The notes below the pieces were generated by a model. That model had not been told where the DNA came from. It saw only the letters and a list, made by a program, of their open reading frames with translations, and searched no databases. From the NCBI GenBank assembly GCA_950106755.1, contig OX467082.1:6510001-6574000 (forward strand): DNA of 64,000 bases, read 5' to 3'. Of this stretch, positions 43,595-54,592 are shown in pieces (the stretch's first letter is position 1; each line of letters opens with the position of its first letter). Made by a program: the position numbers and the translations under genes. This DNA comes from Climacium dendroides. Its lineage: Eukaryota; Streptophyta; Bryopsida; Hypnales; Climaciaceae.

Positions 43595-45100
43595 AATAGA
43601 TAGTGAGGTTCTTGAAAGAGGAAAGTGTTGTTTGTGTCTTGTAAGGATCCTACATTCAGTTTTGTACTCTTTCTTGCTTTTGTTGGGCTTGTTTAGAAGA
43701 CAATACAAATTTTGCTTGCCATCAAAGATATTATGTAGGGCCTTGGACATTACATAGGCTCATTTCCAAGTGAGATTGTTTATAATTTTGATGTGGAAGT
43801 AAAAGTAGGCTTAGGAGGTGAGTGAATATTTGAGGATGTTTCTATTGGAAACAATATTATTGTTAGGGCAAATTAACTCTACTGATGATGAGTCATTTTG
43901 GATCATGTTGGTGGATAAGAGGCTACATGAAGTGGAACATGAATTCACTGATCTTTCTAGTAGCTTGTTTGGACAATATTGTTTAGGTCACAAAACCCTC
44001 AACAATGTAAAATACTTAGGACTCTTCAAAGCCAATCGCTTAGAACAATGCAATGGCAAAGACTAACTTCTCAATCTTCACTCTTCAAAAGTAATTGGAA
44101 CAAGTAAACTATATGAACTTGACAACCTATTGCAAGATTTTCCTTACATGAATAGTTCTTGATGCTATATGCTTTTTCCAAGGTTTAGTGCTCCCCAATA
44201 TTGTCCGGTATGGGATAGGTAATTTCTTATATGGATATTTAATGGCAAGTAGTCTTTGAAGTGGTGGTGATATTCCTTAGCCTACATTTTTGTATTTGAC
44301 TATACTAAAACTTATTTCAATGAAATAATTGGAACTTAGTGTGAAAGTGTTGTAGGAAAGTGGATATTGCAAAATTTGATAGATCTAAGTAGGTTGGCTA
44401 CAATCCATTTTAAACTGTCGATGTTGTTGGCTAATACAACATTTTTTCTATGGCTCATTTAGCCACATACTAAAATTTGAAGGAGAAAACTTGACAATTA
44501 TATTATAAATTCAAGTGCAATTTGGCTCCAAGTTCCACAAACTCAATCCAAGCTCAAATTTGTACACTGAATTTTAAGACAATAAATCATTTCATTTCAT
44601 AAACTTCCAAAATATAATAGTTTTATGAACATTGTTCCATTCTAATTATACAAAATGAAATCCTAATCCACCTACAGCATAGTTACCATTGGCTGGTTGA
44701 TCCTAATATCACATTGGTATGATCAACAAAGTCATGGGCTCAAGGGATGACAACTCTAGCTGGACCATGCAACATAAGTAGCTCTATATATGGGAAATTT
44801 TTTATGCTAAAGAATGGCTATGCATACATGCCAATGGTAGTCTCCAAATTAATAGTTTATTGATTCTGCAATTTATTCTTGATAAAAGCAAGGTTATTGA
44901 AGGTTTGTTCATCTTTTGGAGCCTAGTACTTGCACACAAGCAATCTCAACCTACTTTACAAATTCCTCGATGTGTAACCATAGATGTGTATTGGCAACCA
45001 AAGTTCTCCATAAGGCCATGAAAGGGTTGACAATAAGGGGCGCTCTATTGCTATAGGTGCATTATTCTATGTCATCATTCTAAACATGCTAGACTCGTAA
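43595..45100. other. AT-rich region with short broken frames
   Basis: Frames such as 43818-44066 may be further decayed parts of the transposase-like element, but I cannot align them to a family. No intact gene. Confidence 0.35.
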
Positions 45101-45111
45101 TTGAGATGAGT

Positions 45112-46443
45112 CTACAAGATGATGGGATCAATAGACAATTTGTGAGACGTATTAACACCAATTATGTGGCTCTGGCCTAAGTAATGGTCCTTCAAAACTA
45201 TGAGGTGTTGATCAAAATGCTTGTAACTTTCCTTCTGCAACCAATATTGCGGATAAAACATGTCTAATACATCCATCAATGGAATTGCAAGAAAATGGCT
45301 GGTGATTTCTATTGAAACATTTTTTGCCACTTTTGTAAAGCAAAAAAATGAACATCTACTGTAAACTCAAATATTGTTGATTTAATATCATATTTGATAT
45401 TGATAATCTATATATTAATAAAATAGTCAAAAGCTTACTCTTGCATACCACCTTTACTTCACCCACAATCTCAGTCCACTTTGCCTTACTTACAAATTCA
45501 TATGCCCCATCGATTTTGGACCTATACTTTGTCCAAATGTGTGCACTTCCAACAATGAAGACAAGTTGTCTCATACAAGTATTCAAATCTTCCTTCACTT
45601 TGAATTAAAGCCTACTATGGGTGAATCCAACTAGGGCTTTGAACTCAAAAAATCTAGTCTAGTAAATGAGGAAAAGGAAACTTGGTAATGTCATTTAGAG
45701 TCTCTAGCAACGGCATCAAACAACTTAAGTCCAATAATGTCTCAACATCGTAAAGCAAATTGAGATTGGATCCTATTGCTTTTATAATAGGTGCATCAAG
45801 ATGCATCTTATATAATAAAGTTTCATACTATGCAAGCACCTTCTTGGCCGGCTTCAATATACTTATCCACTATGTTTTCACTTGTCGCAATATTTTGTCA
45901 TGGCTTTGATTCATCATAGTTGCCAGCTTTATAAACTCATTGTGACACTTATGTAAGTCGCTAAAGTAGTTGTACAGGCTATCAAGAGTATCCTCAATGC
46001 TTGAAACGACTACCATCTTTGACAATGTAGCAATGGCAAGCTGAAAGCGATGTAACATGTAGTAATTGCCATCCATCCAAGGAGTATGGTTCTTTTTCAA
46101 ATGCCGGTTGATACCATAGTCCATAGAAGACACTAACATCATTGGTGCCAAAAGAGACGAACTTCACAACAATATCCTTGCGCGATAATGTACCCTCTCA
46201 AGTCATTGCATTTACAACGGCCTTCCTCATATTGTTTGTCAATCCTCTATTGCCACAACACTTCAACGGTAAAAGGTATGGTTGTCGAATCCAATCCTTC
46301 ATAGTGTAGATGTGTCTGTTGAACCATAATTGGTTGTCAATGCTTGTGGCTTCATCGCAAGTAATTGCAAAGAATTGTGCATTTGCTAGAGTCTTTGCTA
46401 GTTTCATCTTTATCAAGGTATACAACACTTCACCATTGTCCAA
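45112..46443 (-). pseudogene. Broken hAT-superfamily transposase
   Basis: Minus-strand pieces read in transposase order: 46443-46198 (ANAQFFAITCDEATSIDNQLW, the DDE-type core start), a shift near 46150, 46151-45870 (HTPWMDGNYYMLHRFQLAIATLSK), 45598-45356 (RSKIDGAYEFVSKAKW) and 45330-45112 (MDVLDMFYPQYWLQKE). Frame changes and stops break it at least three times. The usual CxxH core reads YMLH here, so the cysteine is lost. The N-terminal zinc-finger part and element ends were not found. It is a fossil lying in opposite orientation to the transposase-like fragment upstream. Confidence 0.7.
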
Positions 46444-47606
46444 CCAAAGTTGTCAAACTAGTGCTTTTTTGGAAAATATCATACTTATAAGAAATTGAAA
46501 AGTAAGTTCAAAGACTTGTATTCAATCATCGGCTGACCTTGGAAATACAATACATATTAGCGTTCATAAAACTGGCTAAAATTCACTCCATTGCTACTTC
46601 AAACTTTTTATTAGTTGAATGCACATGGGAGAAAATTCTTAAAACAGTTATATTTTAACCAAGATTGCAACAAATGAGAGGATTTGATAGCCAATTTACG
46701 ACTTCCTCTACATTGGAATTAGCATCTATTTCATTAGTTTTGTATTAATGGGGAATTTCATTAAAATAGCGATATTCAACATGTCATTTATGCCATATGA
46801 AGAGCACATACAATAGCGCTTCTCAGCATGTCAACCTCATAGATGTGCCAATTCTATCCCCAACAAGTCCAAATTGCAACACAACTCCCATGTTTCTTCA
46901 CCCCCGTGTCATTTTTCTATGAATTTTTTCCATTTTGCAATCCCCTTTTGTACCATTTTCACAAAATAATCGTCATTTTAATGAAATTCTCCATATTGTT
47001 AATAGTACTCCCAATCATCTTTTACAACTTGCAAAATCCCTTTCTTTTCTATCTTTTTTTAAATACTACTCACTCTCAAGGTAGCCAAAGTTGATGCTTG
47101 TTTGTCTTGAAGGTAGCATATTGTACTAAATTTCATAAATTAGTGTTGGGATCACTAGTGAAAAAAATTAATTAATGCACTGTCAATTGATTTCCTATGT
47201 TGCTTAATTGTTGTGGTGCCCTTTATTCAATTGTCTCTCAGGAACTATGGTAAAACAATCCATTGTGGTCAAAATTAGGAGTTTGACCACATGTTGCTGA
47301 AATTTTTTCATTTTTTTCTACATTATTACAAGTGTGAGAAATAGTGAGAGCAATTGAAATTAATTTTTTTTACAAAGTATGAATTTACTATGAATTTTTG
47401 AAGTGTTCAATGCATCATGGCCTAAAAGAGTCTGTAGACTACCTTAGTACCAACAAAATCTGAATCCATCATGCTCATTTAGTTCACTTGAAGCAGTCAT
47501 TGCATTTTCTAACATAGAAAGTCTAAAAAGTCAATTTTTACAATGAACTCACACTGAAAAGTTGAAAATTCCTAATGAAGTTGCTAATCACTCCATTCTT
47601 GTCACA
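46444..47606. other. AT-rich spacer between dead elements
   Basis: No supported gene. The frame at 46843-47094 is T-rich low complexity. Part of this may belong to the hAT element's 5' half. Confidence 0.4.
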
Positions 47607-47963
47607 CATCTCAAATTTAAGGACAAACGGATTATTAACAAATATCGTACTGATTCAATGACTTCATCACTACATACTATAATCGCATTGATTATGTGCA
47701 TTTTTATGCACTAAATCAGTGCGAAAACAATGAATATCAATAGCATACAATTTATGTACTTTAACTATACAATTGTTGTGTCAAAACTACACAGCAATTG
47801 TATAGTTAAAGTACATAAATTGTACGCTATTGATATTCATTGTTTTCGCACTGATTTAGTGCGTAAAAATGCACATAATAGATGCGATTATAGTACGTAG
47901 TGATGAAGGCACTGAATCAGTACAATATTTGTTAATAATCCATATGTCCTTAAATTTGAGATG
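47607..47963. other. 357-bp near-perfect palindrome (175-bp arms, 7-base loop)
   Basis: The left arm 47607-47781 and right arm 47789-47963 are reverse complements with only about 11 mismatches, mostly C/T-type, around the loop CAAAACT. There is no internal frame of interest and no relation to the two foldback MITEs. A transcript would form a very long dsRNA hairpin. The high arm identity means a young event or selection or gene conversion keeping the arms alike. Confidence 0.95.
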
Positions 47964-48612
47964 CATAAGACATGCATTGTGGTCAAATTTTCATATACTG
48001 AAAAAAACCATGATAGGATCATTCCCTCTTCAATTCCTGCACCAAGTTCAACTATGGCACACTACTTTAGAGGTGAAGTACGTAGTGCTAGCACCCCAAC
48101 TCAACTTGATTTGGTTACTGCAATTGTTGCCCTTGCTGCGTGCTCTTGAGGAATCGAAGCAAATTAATGAAAGGTCGCATCAACACTTTCCGCTTCAAAT
48201 TTGGATCAAAATGTGATTAGGTTCGCTTCAAAATAACGTTGTGTTGGACACGATAGACCATTGACAACAATTTCTAGGCTCTTCTAGTCATGGTATCCAA
48301 GGCAAATACGAACGCAATCTATCTATGTTGCATAGTACGTACACAAGGCTGCTAATACGAAATACAAACACTTCGGCACCCCACAATTGGCGGAAGGAGC
48401 ATCACAAAATTATGCAAAAATACCCTAAAAATCAATAGCGTCCATATAGTTCAGTGTTTTTTGCAATACGTTTATTATTTTGGTGTTTCAAGGTTTCAAG
48501 GATTTTCATATAGAGCAATGTTTGAGGAGGAAGGCATTTTGGGAGAAAAAGGGCTAACAAAGAGGGCGGAGCTTGACAAGGAGGTGTTTTTTCTTCCGAA
48601 ATGCACAACAAC
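47964..48612. other. Spacer between palindrome and pogo-like element
   Basis: No supported gene. Frames at 47869-48216 and 47961-48149 overlap the palindrome's right arm and are chance. Confidence 0.45.
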
Positions 48613-49096
48613 TATACTAAAATTGGTAAATAGTGTTGGGTGATAATTAATGTTGTTCCTTGTTTTTTTACCCCCAAAACTATTTTCCAACTTATGTGTA
48701 AATAGTGTAGGACATTTCACTTCCGCTGTCAAAATCTGGTCCTTCCCTAGAATGCTCTAATTTCTACCAATCGTCGACAATTTCTGGTCCTTCCCTGGGA
48801 AACTCTAATTTTCGCCTCCCATGGAAGACTTTCTTTTTTGCTTGCCCTGCTTACTTGGTGACCGCCTTGGAGAGTTTGTGCGGAGAAGTAGAGAGCTCCC
48901 TAGTGGCGGCCTTGGAGACATTGAGAAGAGAAGAAAAGTGAAGAGATTTCTTTGGAGGGGTAATTGAGATATGTCATTGAAGATTGGATGACACCATTGG
49001 ATTTGTCTTTCCCTCCTCTATTTCTTCTAAAAAATGTTTTTTTTTTCTCGCCATTTTTTTTAAAGTCACATTTTTACTGTTTTTTTGTAGCCGACA

Positions 49097-50083
49097 ATGG
49101 ACCGCCTCCTACTTGCTACAATTCTTCCCAATGCCCCTCCCCGCCGTCTTCAACAAGTTTCAAGCCTTGCCACTTGCCGATCTGTCACTTCTTGGATGAT
49201 TGAAGACATTGTTGTTCACGGCTTGGTCAATCAATTCATGGATAACCACAATATAGTCCTTCTATCCCAACGTGGGCGTTTGACTTGTATCCCTGAAAAG
49301 GAGCTTCAAATTGAAATGGAAACCGCCTACCATTTGGGGGTCTTGCAAAGGGGATTTTCATCTGGAGAATTTGATGAAAATCTTATGGAAAACCTGGATG
49401 AAACGCATTTTGTTGTCAATCTTGACAATGGCCGAACTTTAAGGTCTCAGGTGGGGAGTCCATGACCATGGTGGTTCGCATTTCAGGAGGTTGTTGTGCC
49501 ACAATAGAAGCTCCTATGCTCATTTTCTCAAATGAAAATAGGAGCTATCCTATACGGGGGTTGATTAATTCCAGGGGTTTCTTATAGAACGGGCCCTAAA
49601 GGTTGGATGGACCAAACCATCTTCCCCAAATACTTTTTAGAACCTTCCCCAAATACATATCAAGCCGATCTTCATCAATGCATGAAGATCATATGGCTTG
49701 ATAATTGTAGCAGCCATACTGTGACCCCTAGATTGGCTGCTGTTCTAGCAGCCAAAAACACAGTTTTCAGATTTTTGCCTCTATGTTCTACTCACCTTTG
49801 CCAACTAGTAGATACATTCTTCATTTCAAAAATCAAAGATGCATGGACAAGACGGTGGGAAGCTAAGAAAATTGAGTTGATACAACAAAATGCTTGGCAA
49901 AATGCACCTTGGGCAAATGAACAATGGTCAGAAAAGTTGACAAATCCTAGAAATCATTTTTTTCTACAATTGGCTGTTGATAGTATAGAAGATGTTAATC
50001 GAGAGGTGGATTGTGACAACATATCCTATGCTAGAAAAACAATGATTCGTTGTGGCTTAGCATTAGGACTTGATGGATCTTAG
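49097..50083 (+). pseudogene. Pogo-like DDE transposase, frameshifted
   Basis: The N-terminal part (49097-49465) contains VTSWMIEDIVVHGLV and then NLDETHFVVNLDNG with the first catalytic Asp. After a frame change and stop codons (about 49450-49600), the second part (49607-50083) has IIWLDNCSSHTVTPRLAA with the second Asp and CSTHLCQLVDTFFISKIK with the third, followed by WTRRWEAKK and ISYARKTMIRCGLALG. The D..D..D order and LCQ(P/L)-D context fit the pogo/Tigger branch of Tc1/mariner. The DNA-binding N-terminal helices are missing or upstream and unreadable. The break between the two parts removes function. Confidence 0.85.
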
Positions 50084-50303
50084 AGTGTAGGACAATTATT
50101 TCCACATTTCCAAGAGATAATTGCAAAACATTTGCAATACTTCCAAGGGCAAGAACTGCCCAATTTCAATAGGGTAGTTTTAAAATCATTTTTGATATTT
50201 TACTATATTTTTCCTTTAATTTTTGGCCTACAGCTAGGATTATTATGTTGTGTTTTTGGTTGTTTCTATATTTAGCAACTTATACATACACTATGAAAAT
50301 TTT

Positions 50304-50560
50304 CAGCATTTCAATATTTCATTGTTTATTTCAACATTTTATTGTCTATTTTAACATTTTGTTGTCTATTTTAGCATTTCATTCTCTATCTTAGCATTTC
50401 ATTCTCTATTTCAGCATTTCATTGTCTATTTTAGCATTTCATTGTCTATTTTAGCATTTCATTCTCTATTTCAGCATTTCATTATCTATTTCACCATTTC
50501 ATTGTCTATTTCAGCATTTCAGCATTTCATTGCGTATTTCAGCATTTCATACACTACTTT
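50304..50560. repeat. 20-bp minisatellite (about 12 units) inside the pogo-like element
   Basis: The unit is close to AGCATTTCATTGTCTATTTT, repeated with small changes (ATTCTCTATTTC variants) directly after the transposase. One short interruption (GCATTTCAGCATTTC) is a partial unit. There are no spacers, so it is not a CRISPR. Confidence 0.9.
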
Positions 50561-51022
50561 TTTCCCACCATTCCAACTTCTATATTTTATTCCCATCTAA
50601 CACTATATGCACTCTCGTAGAAATGTTGAAATGACCAAATTTTACTATAGAGCTAAAATAGTGTTAGAATGGGTAAATTCCCATCTAACACTAACCTTGC
50701 AAATCACAATTAGTGTTATTGTTGACAATTAGTGTTGCTATCACTATTTACCAATTTTAGTGTAGAGGCATTGGTCAATGTAAACTACCACTAGAAAATT
50801 GCAATTGGATGAATAGAACCAGTTTGAAATGAAAGTCATGGATGAAAAATCCATAATCCACCATTATGCGTGGAAACCCACGTAATTGTAGGATTGTGCC
50901 AAATAATCCACCCGCAAAATGAATGGGAGGTTTGTTGGCAGTGGTTTACGTAGGGCTAATGTACATTGGGGAGCCAAACTCCTGGAGCATCAACAATCTT
51001 TGTTCACATACCTGTTGTTCAA

Positions 51023-51305
51023 GGTGTAGGACACAAATTCCGTCCCATGAAGTAGGACCAACAAGGTAAAAACAAAAGTTCTCCAAGGTAAAAGTAAAAT
51101 CTTGCCTCCTATTTTGTGCCGTACTTAGGATATATTCTTGACCTCTCCTAACTAATTTGGGGTCTTTGATGCAAATTTGAATTCAAAATTTGCAAAATTC
51201 TTTCATATGTAAAAAATAAAAAAATTATGAGTTTTCTCTCAAGGCAAAATTCTTGCGTTTTCACTCCACTGGTCCTACTTTGTGGGATGGATTCAGTGTC
51301 TTGCC
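51023..51305. mobile_element. MITE-type element 1 (about 283 bp)
   Basis: The ends GGTGTAGGACACAAATTCC and the mirror of AAGACACTGAATCCATCCC are matched. AAGTAGGACCA (51050-51060) is exactly mirrored by TGGTCCTACTT (51270-51280). The interior shares phrases with the neighbour at 51377-51621 (TCCTA(A/G)CTAA, then CTAATTGCAAAT-type phrase, CAAAATTTG). No ORF. Confidence 0.7.
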
Positions 51306-51376
51306 TTCTTTTCATGTAAGTATGATGCAATGTGAGCCATCAAAATGCATGGCCAGGGGAAGCTAATCAAGTCTAT

Positions 51377-51621
51377 AGTAGTGCAATGAGCCTCTTTCGG
51401 AGGTCCAAACAAGGGTGAATGTAAAGAAAAGATCCCCTATTTGTGATGTTTAAGTGTTATTGTTAACACCTCTCCTAGCTAAATAGGAGCCTCTAATTGC
51501 AAATATGAACTTAAGTATGAACTCAAAATTTGTAAAAAAAAATTTGCGTAGCAAATAAAAGGTTTTTGTATTTTTCCCAGGGTAAAACATGGGCCTCTAC
51601 AGGAAGCTTATTGCACTACTA
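51377..51621. mobile_element. MITE-type element 2 (about 245 bp)
   Basis: TAGTAGTGCAAT at the left is mirrored by ATTGCACTACTA at the right, and GAGCCTCTTTCGGAGG is partly mirrored by CCTCTACAGGAAGC. Interior resembles element 1, so the two are related copies side by side. No ORF. Confidence 0.65.
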
Positions 51622-51727
51622 CAAATACAACCAAGGAAGTTTGCTAAGTCTTATATTACCAACACCGTTTGCTTCCTTATTTGATGGTGACTCTACTTCC
51701 TCTAGTCTTGATGTGTTCTTTAATCCA

Positions 51728-52163
51728 TTAAGGTTGAGGCACTAGTAGCTGATCATTTAAGCAATTTTGGAGCAGATCATGTGCAATATGAGGTGGTGGA
51801 AAGTTTTTTCTATGTAGGAAGATAGGAAATATGGGGATTGATAGCAAAATTCTCAAAATTTTATTCTGAAAATTGGAATTACTATGGATTTTGGGAGCCA
51901 AAAAGTGCACTTCACTAGTAGCCAATGTTTAGAGTCTTCCAATTCTAATAATTCAAGAACTACTTTCCCGCACACTATCTCCTACTTTCTTGCTCAATAC
52001 TTCGGGACAAGTGTCATAATCTTATTAGTCCCAAATTTTTAAAAGATCCAAAAAATAGATTCCAAACTTCAATTGGAAGTTTGTTCTAGCATTGCTTGTG
52101 AAAATATTGCACTACTACCAGTTGGGTATTAAGCTTGGTTGACAATTGGTGCCTCAACCTTAA
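51728..52163. mobile_element. MITE-type element 3 (436 bp)
   Basis: Perfect 15-base TIRs: TTAAGGTTGAGGCAC (51728-51742) and GTGCCTCAACCTTAA (52149-52163). The inner minus-strand frame (51728-51925) is not a recognisable protein. Its ends differ from elements 1 and 2, so it is a separate family. Confidence 0.75.
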
Positions 52164-52398
52164 GTGTCTCGGTCAATGTTCACAATCTTACACATTATTT
52201 ATGTCCAATCAATGTTTCTATTATTTTCTTTTTGGAAAGGACATGTAAATGAAATGGAGAAGGAAACAACTATTCCGGCTCACGTGGACATCTCACAATT
52301 AATATTTTTATTACATAGTGTATGCATGATCTACATGATCTTAATAATATGGGGACTTTGGATAAGATCATAAAGCATAGTTATGTTTTGCCTTTGGA

Positions 52399-53378
52399 TT
52401 AACCCTAAACCGCCCAAGGGGACAGATTCTGGCCATTCATAGTTTGGAAGTACAATTCAAAGTGCTGTAACTTTTGCATCCAATGACCAAATTTAGTAGA
52501 ACTTGTTGGAAAAGTTGTGCATACTAGTCTAGTTTGTGTAATAGAATTTTCAGATCAATCCAAGACGAATTGAGTTTGTGAAAGCCATTCAAAGTTCACA
52601 GGTTTAGTTTGAGTTCAGCACACTGCATTGTCATGGCTGCAACTTTGAAGGATTGTATCTCCTTCATCCAATGTTTGTTATTAATCAATTTGTTGGATTT
52701 TGTTCTTATAGAAGTCTAGTTATTGTGGTAAAATTTTCATAGCAATCCAAGTTGTTTTGAATGCTTGGAAGCAATTCCAAGTTCAAAACTCTAACATTTT
52801 TTGGTTAGTATGCACTTCGGTGGCTTGTTACTTCTTCATACTGTGTCCATTTTCAAATTTTTTTTGGGAAAGTTGCACATACTTGCCTAGTTTGTGTGGC
52901 TAAAATATTGTCTTTGATTAAACACAATAAACAAGTGACTAAGAAGCATTTTAGTAGAAGTAGGTTTAGCCTTAGATGTGTTTTTTGCACCCTTTTTGGC
53001 TATTTTTTTGGCATTTCAAAGTCATTTTGCAAACACAATGAGTCACTTTCATGAATTTTTTTCCACCAATGAGTTTGTATGTTGATTTCAAAGCACATTT
53101 TAGTTCAAATTTTTTTCATGTGAGTAGGTTTAGAAATCAAATTTCACCTCCAATTGTGTTTTTAGGAAAATTTCAGCATCTTTTTTCAGCACTAAAACAT
53201 TATAATCTTTCAATCCATGCGGTCAAATGACTACAAATTTGATCCACATCATCTACAATATGTACACTATAAGATTGTACGGTTGAGATTTTCATACCTT
53301 AGCGAGATATCGACTTATAAGGCTTGAAAAGAAAAGATGTTTTCATATCCGAAATGGCCTTGGGCCTTCTAGAGTTAA
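52399..53378. mobile_element. TTAA-flanked TIR element, copy G (980 bp)
   Basis: Left TTAACCCTAAACCGCCCAAG and right CCTTGGGCCTTCTAGAGTTAA: both TTAA sites are intact and the ends are imperfect mirrors. Inside, a degenerate unit of roughly 190 bases occurs about three times (starts near 52458, 52637 and 52827), each with a phrase like GTTGTGCATACT..CTAGTTTGTG or GTCTAGTTATTGTG followed by AATTTTCA and AATCCAAG. No transposase frame. It is a diverged relative of copies B-D. Confidence 0.75.
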
Positions 53379-54049
53379 TTGATAAGTCACTTGCCAACAA
53401 GAAAACATGAAAATTTGACCATTCTATTATTAGACACAACACCAAAACGTGGTGGTTTGAGGGGGTCCCACGTGAGGAGTAGTTGCAATGCATTTAGCAA
53501 ATTTACTAAACTTATGTACTCACCATTGAGTTCATTGAATCATTTATCCAATGACACATTAGATGTTCAACAAGTTTGTTGAATTCAACTCCCTCTAGTA
53601 CTACATGACTCCCCCACTATTTATATGATTCTCATAGTAATACCACACCAAATGCGACTTCCATTTGAAATTTATGAGATCTAAAATTTAAGTAATTTTT
53701 TATATAATTATGATGATTTTATAAACTTTTGTAACTTTTGTTTTTCTACATATTAAAAGAAAGTGCGAGATTTGGGCTAAGTAGATACCTTGCATTCATT
53801 GAAGGTGCTCATAGTATAAACACCTATAATATAAGTATTTATATCATAGATATAATATAATTATGGAAGGTTTTTATAATATAGCGTAGGTGTGTAGACT
53901 CCTAGTATGCTCATGTGCATATGATTCTAGGCTCATATAATTGCAACCGCAAATTTATGAATAATTTAATTTTAGAAGGTAATAGAAGCTCCTAGTTTAT
54001 AAAAAATTTAGAAGAATATTTTATTTCACAGTTGTAGTATTGAAGTCCG
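53379..54049. other. AT-rich spacer, nothing recognised
   Basis: No supported gene. Short frame 53379-53582 is chance. Confidence 0.5.
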
Positions 54050-54350
54050 CCTACCACCATGGGTCCAATTGATGTGATTTTGGTACCATTGGAAAGTGGT
54101 TTAAAAAAGAATAGGTGAATGCATTAGAAACACAATATATCTATATAATCAACCAATAAAATATTCACATGCCATTATGAATGGAAATTTTTCTTACTTA
54201 TATTTTTATTTTTACTTTGTAAGTGTAACATATCTATGCTACTAGTATGCCTTGGGCCATTGTGACAATAAAATAAAATAAAATAAAAATAGTTTCCTAA
54301 TTTTCTAATTCATGAAAGAAATCCTAAGTTCTATATAATAGGAATGGCCT
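54050..54350. repeat. Truncated relative of the long-TIR element
   Basis: GGTACCATTGGAAAG (as at 36840) followed by ACTAGTATGCC and TTTTCTAATTCATGA-type phrases (as at 37118-37180) shows a partial copy of the 36786-37500 element. The right arm is not visible. An (AAAAT)n stretch at about 54268-54290 lies inside. Confidence 0.5.
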
Positions 54351-54403
54351 TATATTTTAAATTCACCTAAAAATTCAAACAATTTCAAACTTCCTTCCCT
54401 ATT

Positions 54404-54592
54404 CAAATACAAGTTTGGATCAAAAAATACACCTTCTACAACTTGTGTCAAATGTATTGAGTGTAGCAAAAGTGAATGGACCAATTGGTTAAGGTAAACT
54501 ATCCCATTCAAATACAAGTTTGGATCACAATGGTTTAATGGATGACTTTACTATTGAGTGTAATAAAAGTAAATGGACCAATTGATCCTATA
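54404..54592. repeat. Tandem duplication, about 103 bp
   Basis: ATTCAAATACAAGTTTGGATCA and GAATGGACCAATTG or AAATGGACCAATTG occur in the same order in two adjacent units (about 54406-54495 and 54509-54592). Simple local duplication in spacer. Confidence 0.7.

Larger units (their letters stand above)
48613..50764. mobile_element. Pogo-like Tc1/mariner element with intact ends (about 2.15 kb)
   Basis: TA / TACTAAAATTGGTAAATAG at the left (48613 on) and the mirror CTATTTACCAATTTTAGTG / TA at the right (to 50764) give TA target duplications and TIRs of about 21 bp that differ only at the outermost base (left T, right C). Subterminal AGTGTTA/AGTGTTG words recur near both ends (48631, 50591, 50659, 50711, 50731), as expected for transposase binding sites. 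It contains the broken transposase at 49097-50083 and a 20-bp minisatellite. Because both TIRs survive, the element may be mobilisable if a functional relative exists elsewhere. Confidence 0.85.

Noticed and set aside
50304..50560. Regular short repeat resembling a CRISPR array
   Set aside because: Units are contiguous with no unique spacers and no cas genes; it is a minisatellite inside a transposon.
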